Source: Chlorobiaceae bacterium (lineage in GTDB: Bacteria > Bacteroidota > Chlorobiia > Chlorobiales > Chlorobiaceae). From it: a DNA stretch of 33,569 nt. Both the position numbers and the translations under genes were made by a program. The notes beneath the pieces were generated by a model. That model was not told the origin of the DNA. It worked only from the letters and a program-made list of their open reading frames with translations, and made no database searches. The stretch spans positions 1-33,569 of the forward strand of contig JAFGER010000067.1 of NCBI GenBank assembly GCA_016931495.1, written 5' to 3'. Positions within the stretch are counted from its first letter, which is position 1. Each line of letters opens with the position of its first letter. Below, piece by piece: positions 27,382 through 33,569 of this stretch.

Positions 27382-28572
27382 CTACCGGTTCAGGCGGTTG
27401 AACTCGTCGTGCGAACGGCTGACGCAGTCCTCGATGGCCATGCCGCCGTAGTAGTTGCCGGTCATGCAGAGGTTGCGCACGCCCGCGAGCATCTGGTCGG
27501 TCTTGGCCGCCCAATCCTTGTGGTTGATGCGCAGGGAGGGCACCACATTCATCCGTGTGGTCGTGTGCTCGATCTTCTCCATGCCGACGCCGAGCACGTC
27601 GGTGATGCGCTTGAACTTGTCCTTTTCGCTCAGGCCGGGGCGGAAATGGAAGGCGAAACCCCGGAAGTTGTCGTCCGGCACGGTGTCGCGCGAGACCATC
27701 GAGAAGAAGGTGTCGTTCGGGGAGATGATCGCCGCGACCGGTTTGAGCGACACGTTCTGCTTGCGGATCACCACGCCCACCGAATCAACATCGGCGTACT
27801 TGAGGCGGGTGAAGTGATCGGCAATCGCCGGATTGATATCCTGGATCAGTCTGGCCGCCGGCGCGGAAGGCAGCGCCATGACGAGCGCATCGGCGGCATA
27901 CTCCTGGCCGTCGGCAGTTCTGACGATGTACTTGTCGCCCAGGGTAGCGAGGCTCTGCGCCGCCGAACCGGTGCGAACCTCGATCTCCTTGCGTACGGCG
28001 ATGGCGTGGGCCACGCTCTGCAAGCCGCCCTTGAAGGTGTAGTTTTTGAGGACATCCTTGCGCTTCTCGCGGCTCTTGAACATCATGTCGGCAGGAAAAT
28101 CATCGGTCGGCTGCGACGGAACGGCGTTGAAAAAGTGGCTGATCGTGTTGCGGTAGTTGTTCTCGCCCACAATCTGCGAGTAGTAGGAGCGCACCGTCTT
28201 GCCCTCTTTCTTGAGGCTGAAGAGCTTCGGCGCGTGAGTGAGCAGCTCGAAGAGGTTCAGGCCCGACATGATCGACGACACCTTGCCGTTCTTGAGCAGC
28301 GTGAACGGAACCTTGGCGCGGGGAATGATCGTATCCATGATGCCGCATGCCTCGACGATGCCAAGCAGGTTCTGGTAGGAGCTGTAGCAGGTGTGCGCGC
28401 CCATTTCAAGCCAGAACCGGTCGTTGTCACTTGCGTACTGGTGCGAAGCGAACGAGCCTCCGACTGTTTTGTCTTTTTCGATCAGCGTGGTTTTCATGCC
28501 GGCCTGCGAACAGTAGAACGCCATGCTGAGCCCGCTGATGCCGCCGCCGATGATGATGACCTCTTTTGCCAT
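27382..28572 (-). CDS. FAD-dependent oxidoreductase, protoporphyrinogen-oxidase/amine-oxidase-like
   Basis: This is a 396-residue flavoprotein of the NAD(P)-binding-like/amine oxidase superfamily. The N-terminal dinucleotide-binding motif GGGISG is at 9-14, E32 ends the second strand as the ribose-binding acid, and VGGS is at 37-40. The C-terminal FAD signature resembles LCMTGNYYGGMAIEDCV. The family includes protoporphyrinogen oxidase (HemY) and phytoene-desaturase-like enzymes. The order of motifs suits a tetrapyrrole or isoprenoid oxidation step, but the substrate is not proven. The MscS gene follows seven bases downstream. The start at 28572 has a weak Shine-Dalgarno. Confidence 0.8.
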   Translation of the reverse strand: MAKEVIIIGGGISGLSMAFYCSQAGMKTTLIEKDKTVGGSFASHQYASDNDRFWLEMGAHTCYSSYQNLLGIVEACGIMDTIIPRAKVPFTLLKNGKVSSIMSGLNLFELLTHAPKLFSLKKEGKTVRSYYSQIVGENNYRNTISHFFNAVPSQPTDDFPADMMFKSREKRKDVLKNYTFKGGLQSVAHAIAVRKEIEVRTGSAAQSLATLGDKYIVRTADGQEYAADALVMALPSAPAARLIQDINPAIADHFTRLKYADVDSVGVVIRKQNVSLKPVAAIISPNDTFFSMVSRDTVPDDNFRGFAFHFRPGLSEKDKFKRITDVLGVGMEKIEHTTTRMNVVPSLRINHKDWAAKTDQMLAGVRNLCMTGNYYGGMAIEDCVSRSHDEFNRLNR

Positions 28573-28609
28573 GAGAAAGAAATGAAGGTTCGAATGAAGA
28601 GCGGTGAAA

Positions 28610-28635
28610 CCGTGAGCGCTTTGCGGCGCTCACGG
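28610..28635 (-). terminator. Hairpin downstream of the gamma carbonic anhydrase gene
   Basis: Arms CCGTGAGCGC (28610-28619) and GCGCTCACGG (28626-28635) are perfect ten-base complements around a six-base loop. Read on the minus strand it is followed by a short TTTC, so it may terminate the carbonic anhydrase transcript. It lies before the flavoprotein gene. Confidence 0.5.
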
Positions 28636-28710
28636 CTCGATCCCGAATATGATGAAGGGTAATGTAGTGAAAGATCGCCTCAAAACGTAACGGCCTTTAC
28701 CGCCCCGCCT

Positions 28711-29241
28711 TCACCGGCCCTCGTAGCCGTCCTCGCGATAATGCGCCACGTAGCGCACGTAATTCTCGGGCGACTCGGCGATGTTCCGCCGCTCCTCTTC
28801 GGTGATGGGGCGGACAACCTTGGCCGGAACACCGGCGACGAGCATTCCCGACGGCACCCGGAACCCCTGTTTGACGAGCGACCCGGCGGCCACGATCGAG
28901 TACGGCTCGATGACGCAGTGGTCGAGCAGCGTGGCGCTCATGCCGATGAGCACGTTGTCCTCCACCGTGCAGGCGTGCAGCGTGGCGGCATGGCCGATGG
29001 TCACGTTGCTGCCGATCTTCAGCGGGCCGGTATCGTGCGTCACATGCAGCGTTGCGTTGTCCTGCACGCTGGTCTTTTCACCGATGGTGATGGGGCAAAC
29101 GTCGCCCCGGATGACCGTATTGAACCAGACGCTCGAATGCGCGCCGATCTTCACGTCTCCGATGACGTAGCAGCCTTCGGCCAGAAACGCCGACTCGTGG
29201 ATTTCCGGGTGCATTCCCCGGTATGCTATGACTTTTCTCAT
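28711..29241 (-). CDS. Gamma-class carbonic anhydrase-like / hexapeptide-repeat protein (YrdA-type)
   Basis: This is a 176-residue left-handed parallel beta-helix protein with many hexapeptide turns (SVWFNTVIRGDVCPITIGEK, VTIGHAATLHACTV, VLIGMSATLLDHCVIEP). Metal-ligand candidates of the family are H66 or H69 (LHVTH) together with H84 (IGH) and H89 (LHAC), spaced five apart as in gamma carbonic anhydrases. Activity as a CO2 hydratase is plausible, but many relatives are inactive. Start ATG 29241 has GGAG eight bases upstream; the frame extends further to 29289 without support. An imperfect operator-like dyad lies 28 bases upstream. Confidence 0.88.
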   Translation of the reverse strand: MRKVIAYRGMHPEIHESAFLAEGCYVIGDVKIGAHSSVWFNTVIRGDVCPITIGEKTSVQDNATLHVTHDTGPLKIGSNVTIGHAATLHACTVEDNVLIGMSATLLDHCVIEPYSIVAAGSLVKQGFRVPSGMLVAGVPAKVVRPITEEERRNIAESPENYVRYVAHYREDGYEGR

Positions 29242-29268
29242 GGACAGGACTCCGTTAAATGTGTTAAA

Positions 29269-29292
29269 AACGTGACAAACGTTTTGCACGTT
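29269..29292. promoter_or_regulatory. Operator-like dyad upstream of the carbonic anhydrase gene
   Basis: The 24-base stretch has outer half-sites AACGTG and CACGTT and a central AAACGTTT, with only the two flanking dinucleotide pairs mismatching (20 of 24 positions symmetrical). It lies 28 bases before the gene start in a divergent spacer, so it could be a repressor or activator site for the carbonic anhydrase, the TM2 gene, or both. Confidence 0.5.
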
Positions 29293-29392
29293 ACCGCTTT
29301 TCCCCCCGACTTGAAAGCGCGCAGTGCAAATTGATCGACAAATCAGCCCGCGCAGAATCGGCCCGGTTTCGACGTCTGATTGTTTGAAATGC

Positions 29393-29400
29393 TATATTTG
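29393..29400 (+). promoter_or_regulatory. Candidate -7 element for the TM2/lptB unit
   Basis: TATATTTG exactly matches TAnnTTTG. It lies 28 bases before the ATG at 29429, which makes the in-frame ATG at 29402 an unlikely translation start. Confidence 0.45.
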
Positions 29401-29428
29401 AATGACTAAACACGTTATCGGTGAAATC

Positions 29429-29779
29429 ATGAACGACCAGACGCAAAAAGGCCCGAACGAGAAGTACTGCTCCGAATGTGGCGCCATCATCCGCGCCAAC
29501 GCTGAAATCTGCCCCAAATGCGGCGTCCGGCAAAGTCCGCCGCCGTTCACCATCAATCTCGGCCCGGTGACGCCCGGCGGAAAGAACCGGTTCGCGGCGT
29601 CGATCTTCGCCATACTGCTCGGCTCGCTCGGCATCCACAAGTTCTATCTTGGCCTGAGCGGCTGGGGCATAGTCTATCTGCTCTTTTGCTGGACAGGCAT
29701 TCCGGCCATCGCGGGCGTCATCGAAGGCGTGCTGCTGCTGGTGATGAGCGACGAGGCGTTTGCCCGCAAGTACGGATAA
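29429..29779 (+). CDS. Zinc-ribbon TM2-domain membrane protein
   Basis: This is a 116-residue small membrane protein. An N-terminal zinc ribbon (C14, C17, C28, C31 in CSEC and CPKC) is followed by a TM2 domain with two hydrophobic helices, roughly 58-75 and 84-104. The LGIHKFYLG element and a C-terminal turn before the second helix are typical of TM2. Function of the family in bacteria is not established. The ATG at 29429 has GGTGA upstream, and the -7 element at 29393 excludes the ATG at 29402. The lptB ATG lies 25 bases after the stop, so they probably form one transcript. Confidence 0.82.
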   Translation: MNDQTQKGPNEKYCSECGAIIRANAEICPKCGVRQSPPPFTINLGPVTPGGKNRFAASIFAILLGSLGIHKFYLGLSGWGIVYLLFCWTGIPAIAGVIEGVLLLVMSDEAFARKYG

Positions 29780-29804
29780 AAAAACAACTTCTGACGGAAA
29801 CACC

Positions 29805-30539
29805 ATGGCTTCGATACTGAGCTGCAAGAATCTGAAGAAAATCTACAACAAGCGCGAGGTGGTCAAAAACTCGACCATCGAGGTCAAACAGGGCGAAATC
29901 GTCGGCCTGCTCGGCCCGAACGGCGCGGGCAAAACCACCACGTTCTACATGATCGTCGGCCTGGTGAAGCCCGACGCGGGCGAGGTGCTGCTCGACTCGG
30001 AAGAGATCACCGCCCTGCCGATGTACAAGCGGGCGCGCAAAGGAATCGGCTACCTGCCGCAGGAGGCCTCGGTGTTCCGCAAGCTCACCGTCGAAGAGAA
30101 CATCCTCGGCGTGCTTGAATTCACACCGCTCTCCAGGGCCGAGCGGAAGGAAAAAACCGAACGGATGCTTGAAGACCTGAACATCACCCACATCCGCAAA
30201 AGCATGGGCTACGCGCTCTCGGGCGGCGAACGGCGGCGGACGGAGATCGCCCGCGCGCTCGCGCTCGACCCGAAGTTCATTCTGCTCGACGAACCCTTCG
30301 CGGGCGTCGATCCCATCGCCGTGGAGGACATCCAGCAGATCGTCGAGGGGCTGGTGAAACGCAACATCGGCGTACTCATCACCGACCACAACGTGCACGA
30401 AACGCTCTCGATCACCGACCACGCCTACCTGCTCTTCGACGGCAGCATCTTCATGCAGGGCACGCCCGCAGAGATTGCCGACAATGCCGAGGCGCGCAAA
30501 ATCTATCTCGGTGAAAAGTTCTCCCTCGACCGTTACTGA
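29805..30539 (+). CDS. lptB: LPS export ABC transporter ATPase LptB
   Basis: This is a 244-residue ATPase of the Lpt lipopolysaccharide-export transporter, which works with LptF, LptG and LptC at the inner membrane. Walker A is GPNGAGKT (37-44), the Q-loop Q85 is in YLPQEAS, the signature is LSGGE (138-142), Walker B runs to D162-E163 ([10 protein letters not shown]), and the switch histidine is H195. The LPQEAS and [12 protein letters not shown] forms distinguish LptB from other ABC ATPases. The start ATG at 29805 fits the family N terminus; the frame extension to 29760 lacks support. It is next to a TM2 gene rather than an lptC or lptA gene. The G/C-rich stretch after it carries no recognisable ORF. 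Confidence 0.93.
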   Translation: MASILSCKNLKKIYNKREVVKNSTIEVKQGEIVGLLGPNGAGKTTTFYMIVGLVKPDAGEVLLDSEEITALPMYKRARKGIGYLPQEASVFRKLTVEENILGVLEFTPLSRAERKEKTERMLEDLNITHIRKSMGYALSGGERRRTEIARALALDPKFILLDEPFAGVDPIAVEDIQQIVEGLVKRNIGVLITDHNVHETLSITDHAYLLFDGSIFMQGTPAEIADNAEARKIYLGEKFSLDRY

Positions 30540-30888
30540 ACAGTCCGGGAAAAGGGTTGCATTGTCCGGGTAACGCCCGCAAACTTCAGGGTTTCTCCTG
30601 GACACCGCCTGATACCGCCAGGTTCTTCACAGATTTGCCACACCGCATCAGAACGGAGGCGACCTGAACCGCCTTCCGCTCTGTCCGGAAGGGCTGCGCC
30701 CTGCGCCTGAAAAAACGCCGCCATGGCAGCGTGTGCAAGCTGAAGCGCTATTCATTTGTATTTTAAAGCAATATTTAGTAAAATTAATAGTCTGGCCTAC
30801 GGTTGGTCCGGATGCTTTCAAGTGATTTGTGCTTTTGATTATTTGGCAGCTCTTCTCTTTCTATCAAAGCACCTTCTACCCGAATACC
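30540..30888 (+). other. 349-base non-coding spacer and probable leader of the RRM gene
   Basis: No credible gene is present. The first 180 bases are G+C-rich with a short hairpin (CCTTCCG/CGGAAGG near 30670-30690). From about 30748 the sequence becomes A+T-rich and includes TTCATTTG and TTTAAAGCAATATTTAG, possible promoter elements. The remaining roughly 100 bases before the RRM ATG would be a long 5' untranslated leader, a feature seen for cold-regulated RNA-binding proteins, but its folding is not established here. Confidence 0.45.
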
Positions 30889-31161
30889 ATGAACATTTAC
30901 ATAGGCAATCTTGATTACAAAGTCACTGAAGCGGACCTGAGCAGCACGTTCGGCGAATTTGGTACCGTTTCAAGGTCGAACGTCATCACCGACAAATTCA
31001 CCGGCCAGTCAAAAGGATTTGGTTTTGTTGAAATGCCCAACGATGCTGAAGCCAACGAGGCCATTGAAAAATTGAACGAAACCGACCTGAGAGGCAGAAA
31101 AATCAGGGTGAACGAAGCGAAGCCGCGCGAAGAGCGCCCGGCGTCCCGTTCGAGGTACTGA
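30889..31161 (+). CDS. Small RRM-domain RNA-binding protein
   Basis: This is a 90-residue single RRM. RNP2 is IYIGNL (residues 3-8) and RNP1 is KGFGFVEM, both intact, so single-stranded RNA binding is expected. The tail is short and basic (REERPASRSRY) rather than Gly-rich as in cyanobacterial Rbp proteins. The gene is monocistronic: an A+T-rich promoter region precedes it and a clear intrinsic terminator follows 25 bases after the stop. The frame is open 20 codons further upstream, but ATG 30889 begins the domain. Such proteins in bacteria often respond to cold; that is recall, not shown here. Confidence 0.9.
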   Translation: MNIYIGNLDYKVTEADLSSTFGEFGTVSRSNVITDKFTGQSKGFGFVEMPNDAEANEAIEKLNETDLRGRKIRVNEAKPREERPASRSRY

Positions 31162-31185
31162 CCCTGCTTCCATAGACAGAGCGTC

Positions 31186-31217
31186 AAGCCGCAGCGACAA
31201 AACTGCGGCTTTTTTTT
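31186..31217 (+). terminator. Intrinsic terminator of the RRM gene
   Basis: A nine-base stem, AAGCCGCAG with CTGCGGCTT, closes around an eight-base loop and runs into eight T residues (31210-31217). It is a textbook rho-independent terminator. Confidence 0.88.
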
Positions 31218-31283
31218 GTCCTTTTTTCTCTGCCGGAGATTCACTGCGTATCTTGAGAGGCATCCGACAACCAACGCACTCTC

Positions 31284-32696
31284 ATGATCGCCGAGCCGTT
31301 TCTGTTCCGCTCCGAAGGCGGATTCATCCGCATTCCCATCTGGGGCCACATTCCGCTGAGCGCGCCGCTCAAGAAAATTCTCGCCCATCCGTCCTTCCTG
31401 CGGCTCAAGGGCATCCGGCAGCTTTCGTTCGCCCAGCAGGTCTATCCCGGAGCGAACCATACGCGTTTCGAGCACTCGATTGGCGTTTATCACCTGATGA
31501 AGATGATCTTGCAGCGGATGGTGAGCAACCCGCTGGCGCTGGAGTTGCAGGACGAACGGTTGCAGTTCGATGACGAAACCTGCCGAACGCTGCTGGCCAC
31601 CTGCCTCCTGCACGACATCGGCCACTATCCCCACGCGCATGTGCTTGAGGAGATCACCCCGGCAGGAACCGCGGGAGCCGTGTTTGCGCACCACGAGTCG
31701 CTGACCGGCCAGTTCCTGAACGAGGAGCACCACGGCGTTGCGTCAATCGCGGCGATTCTGCACGACGACTGGAGGGTCGATCCCGAAACCGTCACCGAAA
31801 TCATCGCCGGAAAAACGGCGCACCGGCTCGGCAAGCTGGTGAGCGGCACGCTCGATCCCGACAAGATGGACTACCTCATGCGCGACGCGCACCACTGCAA
31901 CATTCCGTACGGCAGCATCGACATCGAGCGGCTCATCGAGTCGTTCGTGCCCGACCCGGAGCGCCAGCGGCTGGCGATCACCGAAAAGGGAATCGCGCCG
32001 CTCGAAAGCCTGCTGTTCGCCAAGTACATGATGATGCGCAACGTCTATTGGCACCACACCAGCCGCATCTTTTCGGCGATGCTGCGGCGGCTGTTGCAGG
32101 ACATCGCGGACGAAGGCGCCCTTTCAGCTGAAGCCTTGCGCGAGCTGTTCTATTTCAACTCAGACGACCGGGTGCTCTACGAGCTCGAACGCTCGATCCG
32201 CCACCTCGGACTGCCTTCCGCGGAGCTGCTCGACGCCATCCAGGAGCGCCGCGTCTTCAAACGGGCCATCACCATCCGCCCCTACACCGGCCCGGCAATG
32301 GAGGCCGATCCGGCGTGGTTCGCCTACTGCACCGATCACCGGCGGCGCAAAGAGAAAGAGCAGGAAATCTGCAGCCTCGTCGGCAGGAAAACCGGCAAAA
32401 GAGTTGCGGGCCACGAGGTGCTCATCGACGCCCCCGCCTCGAAAGATGTGTTCGATTATGATGACTTCCGCGAACTGCGCATCTGGCCGACCAGGAGCGA
32501 GCACCGGCACATGGTGCAGCCGACGGACTCGAAAGGTTACGTCCGGTTCGATGACTTCCGGGAATCGGTGTTCCGCTCGGACTTCATCCTCTCCTTCGAG
32601 CGCTACACCAAGAAGTTCCGCGTGCTCTGCCGCCCTGACCTTGTCGAAACCGTCGCTGGCCTCGAAGAGGAGGTGGTGGAGATTTTGCGCAGGTAA
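31284..32696 (+). CDS. HD-domain phosphohydrolase, SAMHD1-like dNTPase family
   Basis: This is a 470-residue metal-dependent phosphohydrolase. The HD motif residues are H64 (TRFEHS), H110-D111 (LLHDIGHYPHAH) and D193 in LDPDKMDYLMRDAHH, which closely resembles the DKWDYFARDCHH segment of SAMHD1. The probable reaction is hydrolysis of deoxynucleoside triphosphates to nucleosides and triphosphate, or a related nucleotide reaction; the nucleotide is not known. There is no dGTPase-type N-terminal insert, and the protein has a C-terminal extension of about 200 residues. Such enzymes often restrict phage by depleting dNTPs, but no other defence gene lies nearby. The start ATG at 31284 has a poor Shine-Dalgarno. 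Confidence 0.88.
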   Translation: MIAEPFLFRSEGGFIRIPIWGHIPLSAPLKKILAHPSFLRLKGIRQLSFAQQVYPGANHTRFEHSIGVYHLMKMILQRMVSNPLALELQDERLQFDDETCRTLLATCLLHDIGHYPHAHVLEEITPAGTAGAVFAHHESLTGQFLNEEHHGVASIAAILHDDWRVDPETVTEIIAGKTAHRLGKLVSGTLDPDKMDYLMRDAHHCNIPYGSIDIERLIESFVPDPERQRLAITEKGIAPLESLLFAKYMMMRNVYWHHTSRIFSAMLRRLLQDIADEGALSAEALRELFYFNSDDRVLYELERSIRHLGLPSAELLDAIQERRVFKRAITIRPYTGPAMEADPAWFAYCTDHRRRKEKEQEICSLVGRKTGKRVAGHEVLIDAPASKDVFDYDDFRELRIWPTRSEHRHMVQPTDSKGYVRFDDFRESVFRSDFILSFERYTKKFRVLCRPDLVETVAGLEEEVVEILRR

Positions 32697-33199
32697 ATCA
32701 TTTCGGGAAGCATCGTGGCGTTGCAATCCGGACTGCTCGTTACGCATCAGGACCTGAACGAGAGAATGTCTCAAAAGCCACTGTGCCTTATGGTCGTTCG
32801 CGCCCTGCTCGGTTTTTGCAACCTCTGATCGCATAAGGCCGCCTCTGTTGCGCATCAGAGATACCATCCATGCCAAGCTCTCTCCAGACGGCCCGAAATC
32901 TTTCCATTCTTTCAAGCAGAGCTCCCGATCCAATAGCAGCCCAGAAAGCATTGGCCTAACCACCAACCGAGAGCAACGGCCCATAAAAAGAAGCCGCCGC
33001 TTACCAAAAATTTGTCACAACGTCATTCATTAAAAAGAGATAACTCACAACGCACAACCATGGAACCGTTCGGATGGCCGTAAGTTTTTGCCCGGACTGC
33101 ACTTGTAAAAAAACGGCTATCCCGTTGGTTTATTGCCATAAAAACATGTAAATTTCGTAAGCTTTCGTAACCATCCCTCAATCAAAATCCAAAACAACT
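32697..33199. other. 503-base gap, A+T-richer, with remnant-like open frame and promoter of the last gene
   Basis: No credible intact gene is present. On the minus strand a frame stays open from about 32984 down past 32697, but it merges into antisense of the HD gene and has no good start. It could be a decayed remnant. Inverted pairs GCCTTATG/CATAAGGC and CTCTGAT/ATCAGAG (32823-32860) are present. The last 80 bases are A+T-rich, with TAAATTTC at 33149-33156 44 bases before the next ATG, probably the promoter of the small helical gene. Confidence 0.4.
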
Positions 33200-33427
33200 A
33201 TGGCAAACGAACCGGCAAATCAAGTCGCCTCAGGAGTTGACAGCCTTGCTGAATCTGTTGGCAAAATGAGTCAGGTATCAGTGGACATGGTCACTAACGT
33301 GATGAACACTTCAATCGAAGTTTTCAAAACGGTAAACAAGATTTCTGTCGATCTCGCCAGCAATGCCCTGAATGCCCTGAATCAGGCACTGCAGGGCATC
33401 TCGTCGGCAATTGCGCCTAAAAAGTAA
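33200..33427 (+). CDS. Small amphipathic-helical protein of unknown function
   Basis: This 75-residue protein is not one I can identify. It has no cysteine, aromatic residues are limited to one Phe, and it has regularly spaced hydrophobic residues, so it should form one or two long amphipathic helices. Two similar stretches, SVDMVTNVMNTSIEVFK and SVDLASNALNALNQALQ, start with SVD, suggesting an internal repeat or a helical hairpin. This resembles phasin-like or granule/organelle-coat proteins, but that is only a structural analogy. The A+T-rich promoter region, separate transcription and strong terminator suggest an abundant product. The ATG follows a C/A-rich leader with no Shine-Dalgarno. 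Confidence 0.8.
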   Translation: MANEPANQVASGVDSLAESVGKMSQVSVDMVTNVMNTSIEVFKTVNKISVDLASNALNALNQALQGISSAIAPKK

Positions 33428-33446
33428 CCCTCCTCCTGACGGAAAG

Positions 33447-33484
33447 AGAAGCACCTTCCGATTCATTCGGGGTGCTTCTTTTTT
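33447..33484 (+). terminator. Intrinsic terminator of the small helical gene
   Basis: The stem AGAAGCACC (33447-33455) pairs with GGTGCTTCT (33471-33479). An inner CCG/CGG stem extends it, and it runs into a T-tract ending at 33484. Confidence 0.88.
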
Positions 33485-33486
33485 AT

Positions 33487-33569
33487 GGGCACCTCTAAAA
33501 ACTTATTGCGCGTCACGATTGCTGCGTTGGGTGGTGCTCGAAATCCTCACGTACTCCGTGTACGCTCCG
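33487..33569. mobile_element. Second copy of the MITE-like element, cut by the window end
   Basis: It begins GGGCACCTCTAAAAA two bases after the terminator T-run. It matches the element at 13155-13296 in opposite orientation over 83 bases, with two differences near position 30 of the unit. Its other end lies outside the window. Like the first copy it sits at the 3' end of a gene. Confidence 0.8.

Noticed and set aside
32848-33033. 61-residue plus-strand frame in the last gap
   Set aside because: It has no Shine-Dalgarno, no family and an irregular composition.

Overview
The window looks like chromosomal DNA from a green sulfur bacterium, most likely Chlorobaculum or a close relative. This rests on high G+C, a HydBGDA-type NiFe hydrogenase operon beside ordinary housekeeping genes, frequent starts without a clear Shine-Dalgarno, and two leaders carrying the Bacteroidetes/Chlorobi-like -7 element TAnnTTTG. 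The assignment is from gene content and recall, not from a database search. I see no rRNA, tRNA, CRISPR array, prophage or intact insertion sequence.

Layout. 102-2449 (minus): gnd and zwf, a translationally coupled oxidative pentose phosphate pair. 2700-5191 (plus): a GCS2-family amidoligase overlapping an M14 aspartoacylase/AstE-like amidohydrolase. 5226-5318: a long inverted repeat between convergent genes. 5356-9609 (minus): a GT4 glycosyltransferase, a YbaK-type deacylase, a patatin-like lipase and a class-3-like aldehyde dehydrogenase. 9823-13154 (plus): a TerC-family membrane protein and a LonB-like AAA+ protease. 13155-13477: two palindromic mobile-type repeats; the first has terminal inverted repeats and a 4-bp target duplication that contains the protease stop codon. 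13556-14389 (plus): a tandem universal stress protein. 14503-16893 (minus): MarC, a SpoU/TrmH RNA methyltransferase and an unknown membrane protein. 16958-22302 (plus): a U32 peptidase-family protein, then hydBGDA. 22348-29241 (minus): a four-helix/zinc-ribbon protein, an SDR, an NSS sodium symporter, an FKBP isomerase, an MscS channel, a protoporphyrinogen-oxidase-like flavoprotein and a gamma carbonic anhydrase. 29429-33427 (plus): a TM2 protein, lptB, an RRM protein, a SAMHD1-like HD phosphohydrolase and a small helical protein. A second copy of the first mobile-type repeat runs off the right edge.

How the genes fit together. gnd/zwf would supply reduced pyridine nucleotide and pentoses. 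The four-subunit hydrogenase would exchange electrons between H2 (or sulfur) and NAD(P)H. Its large subunit ends exactly on the last metal-ligand motif residue, so it needs no C-terminal processing. The amidoligase/amidohydrolase pair looks like a make-and-break module for an unidentified small amide. The rest are mostly envelope, ion-homeostasis and RNA-maintenance functions. The points most worth following up are the repeat inserted at the protease stop codon, the amidoligase pair, the unprocessed hydrogenase large subunit, the operator-like dyad before the carbonic anhydrase, and the abundant-looking small protein at the right end.
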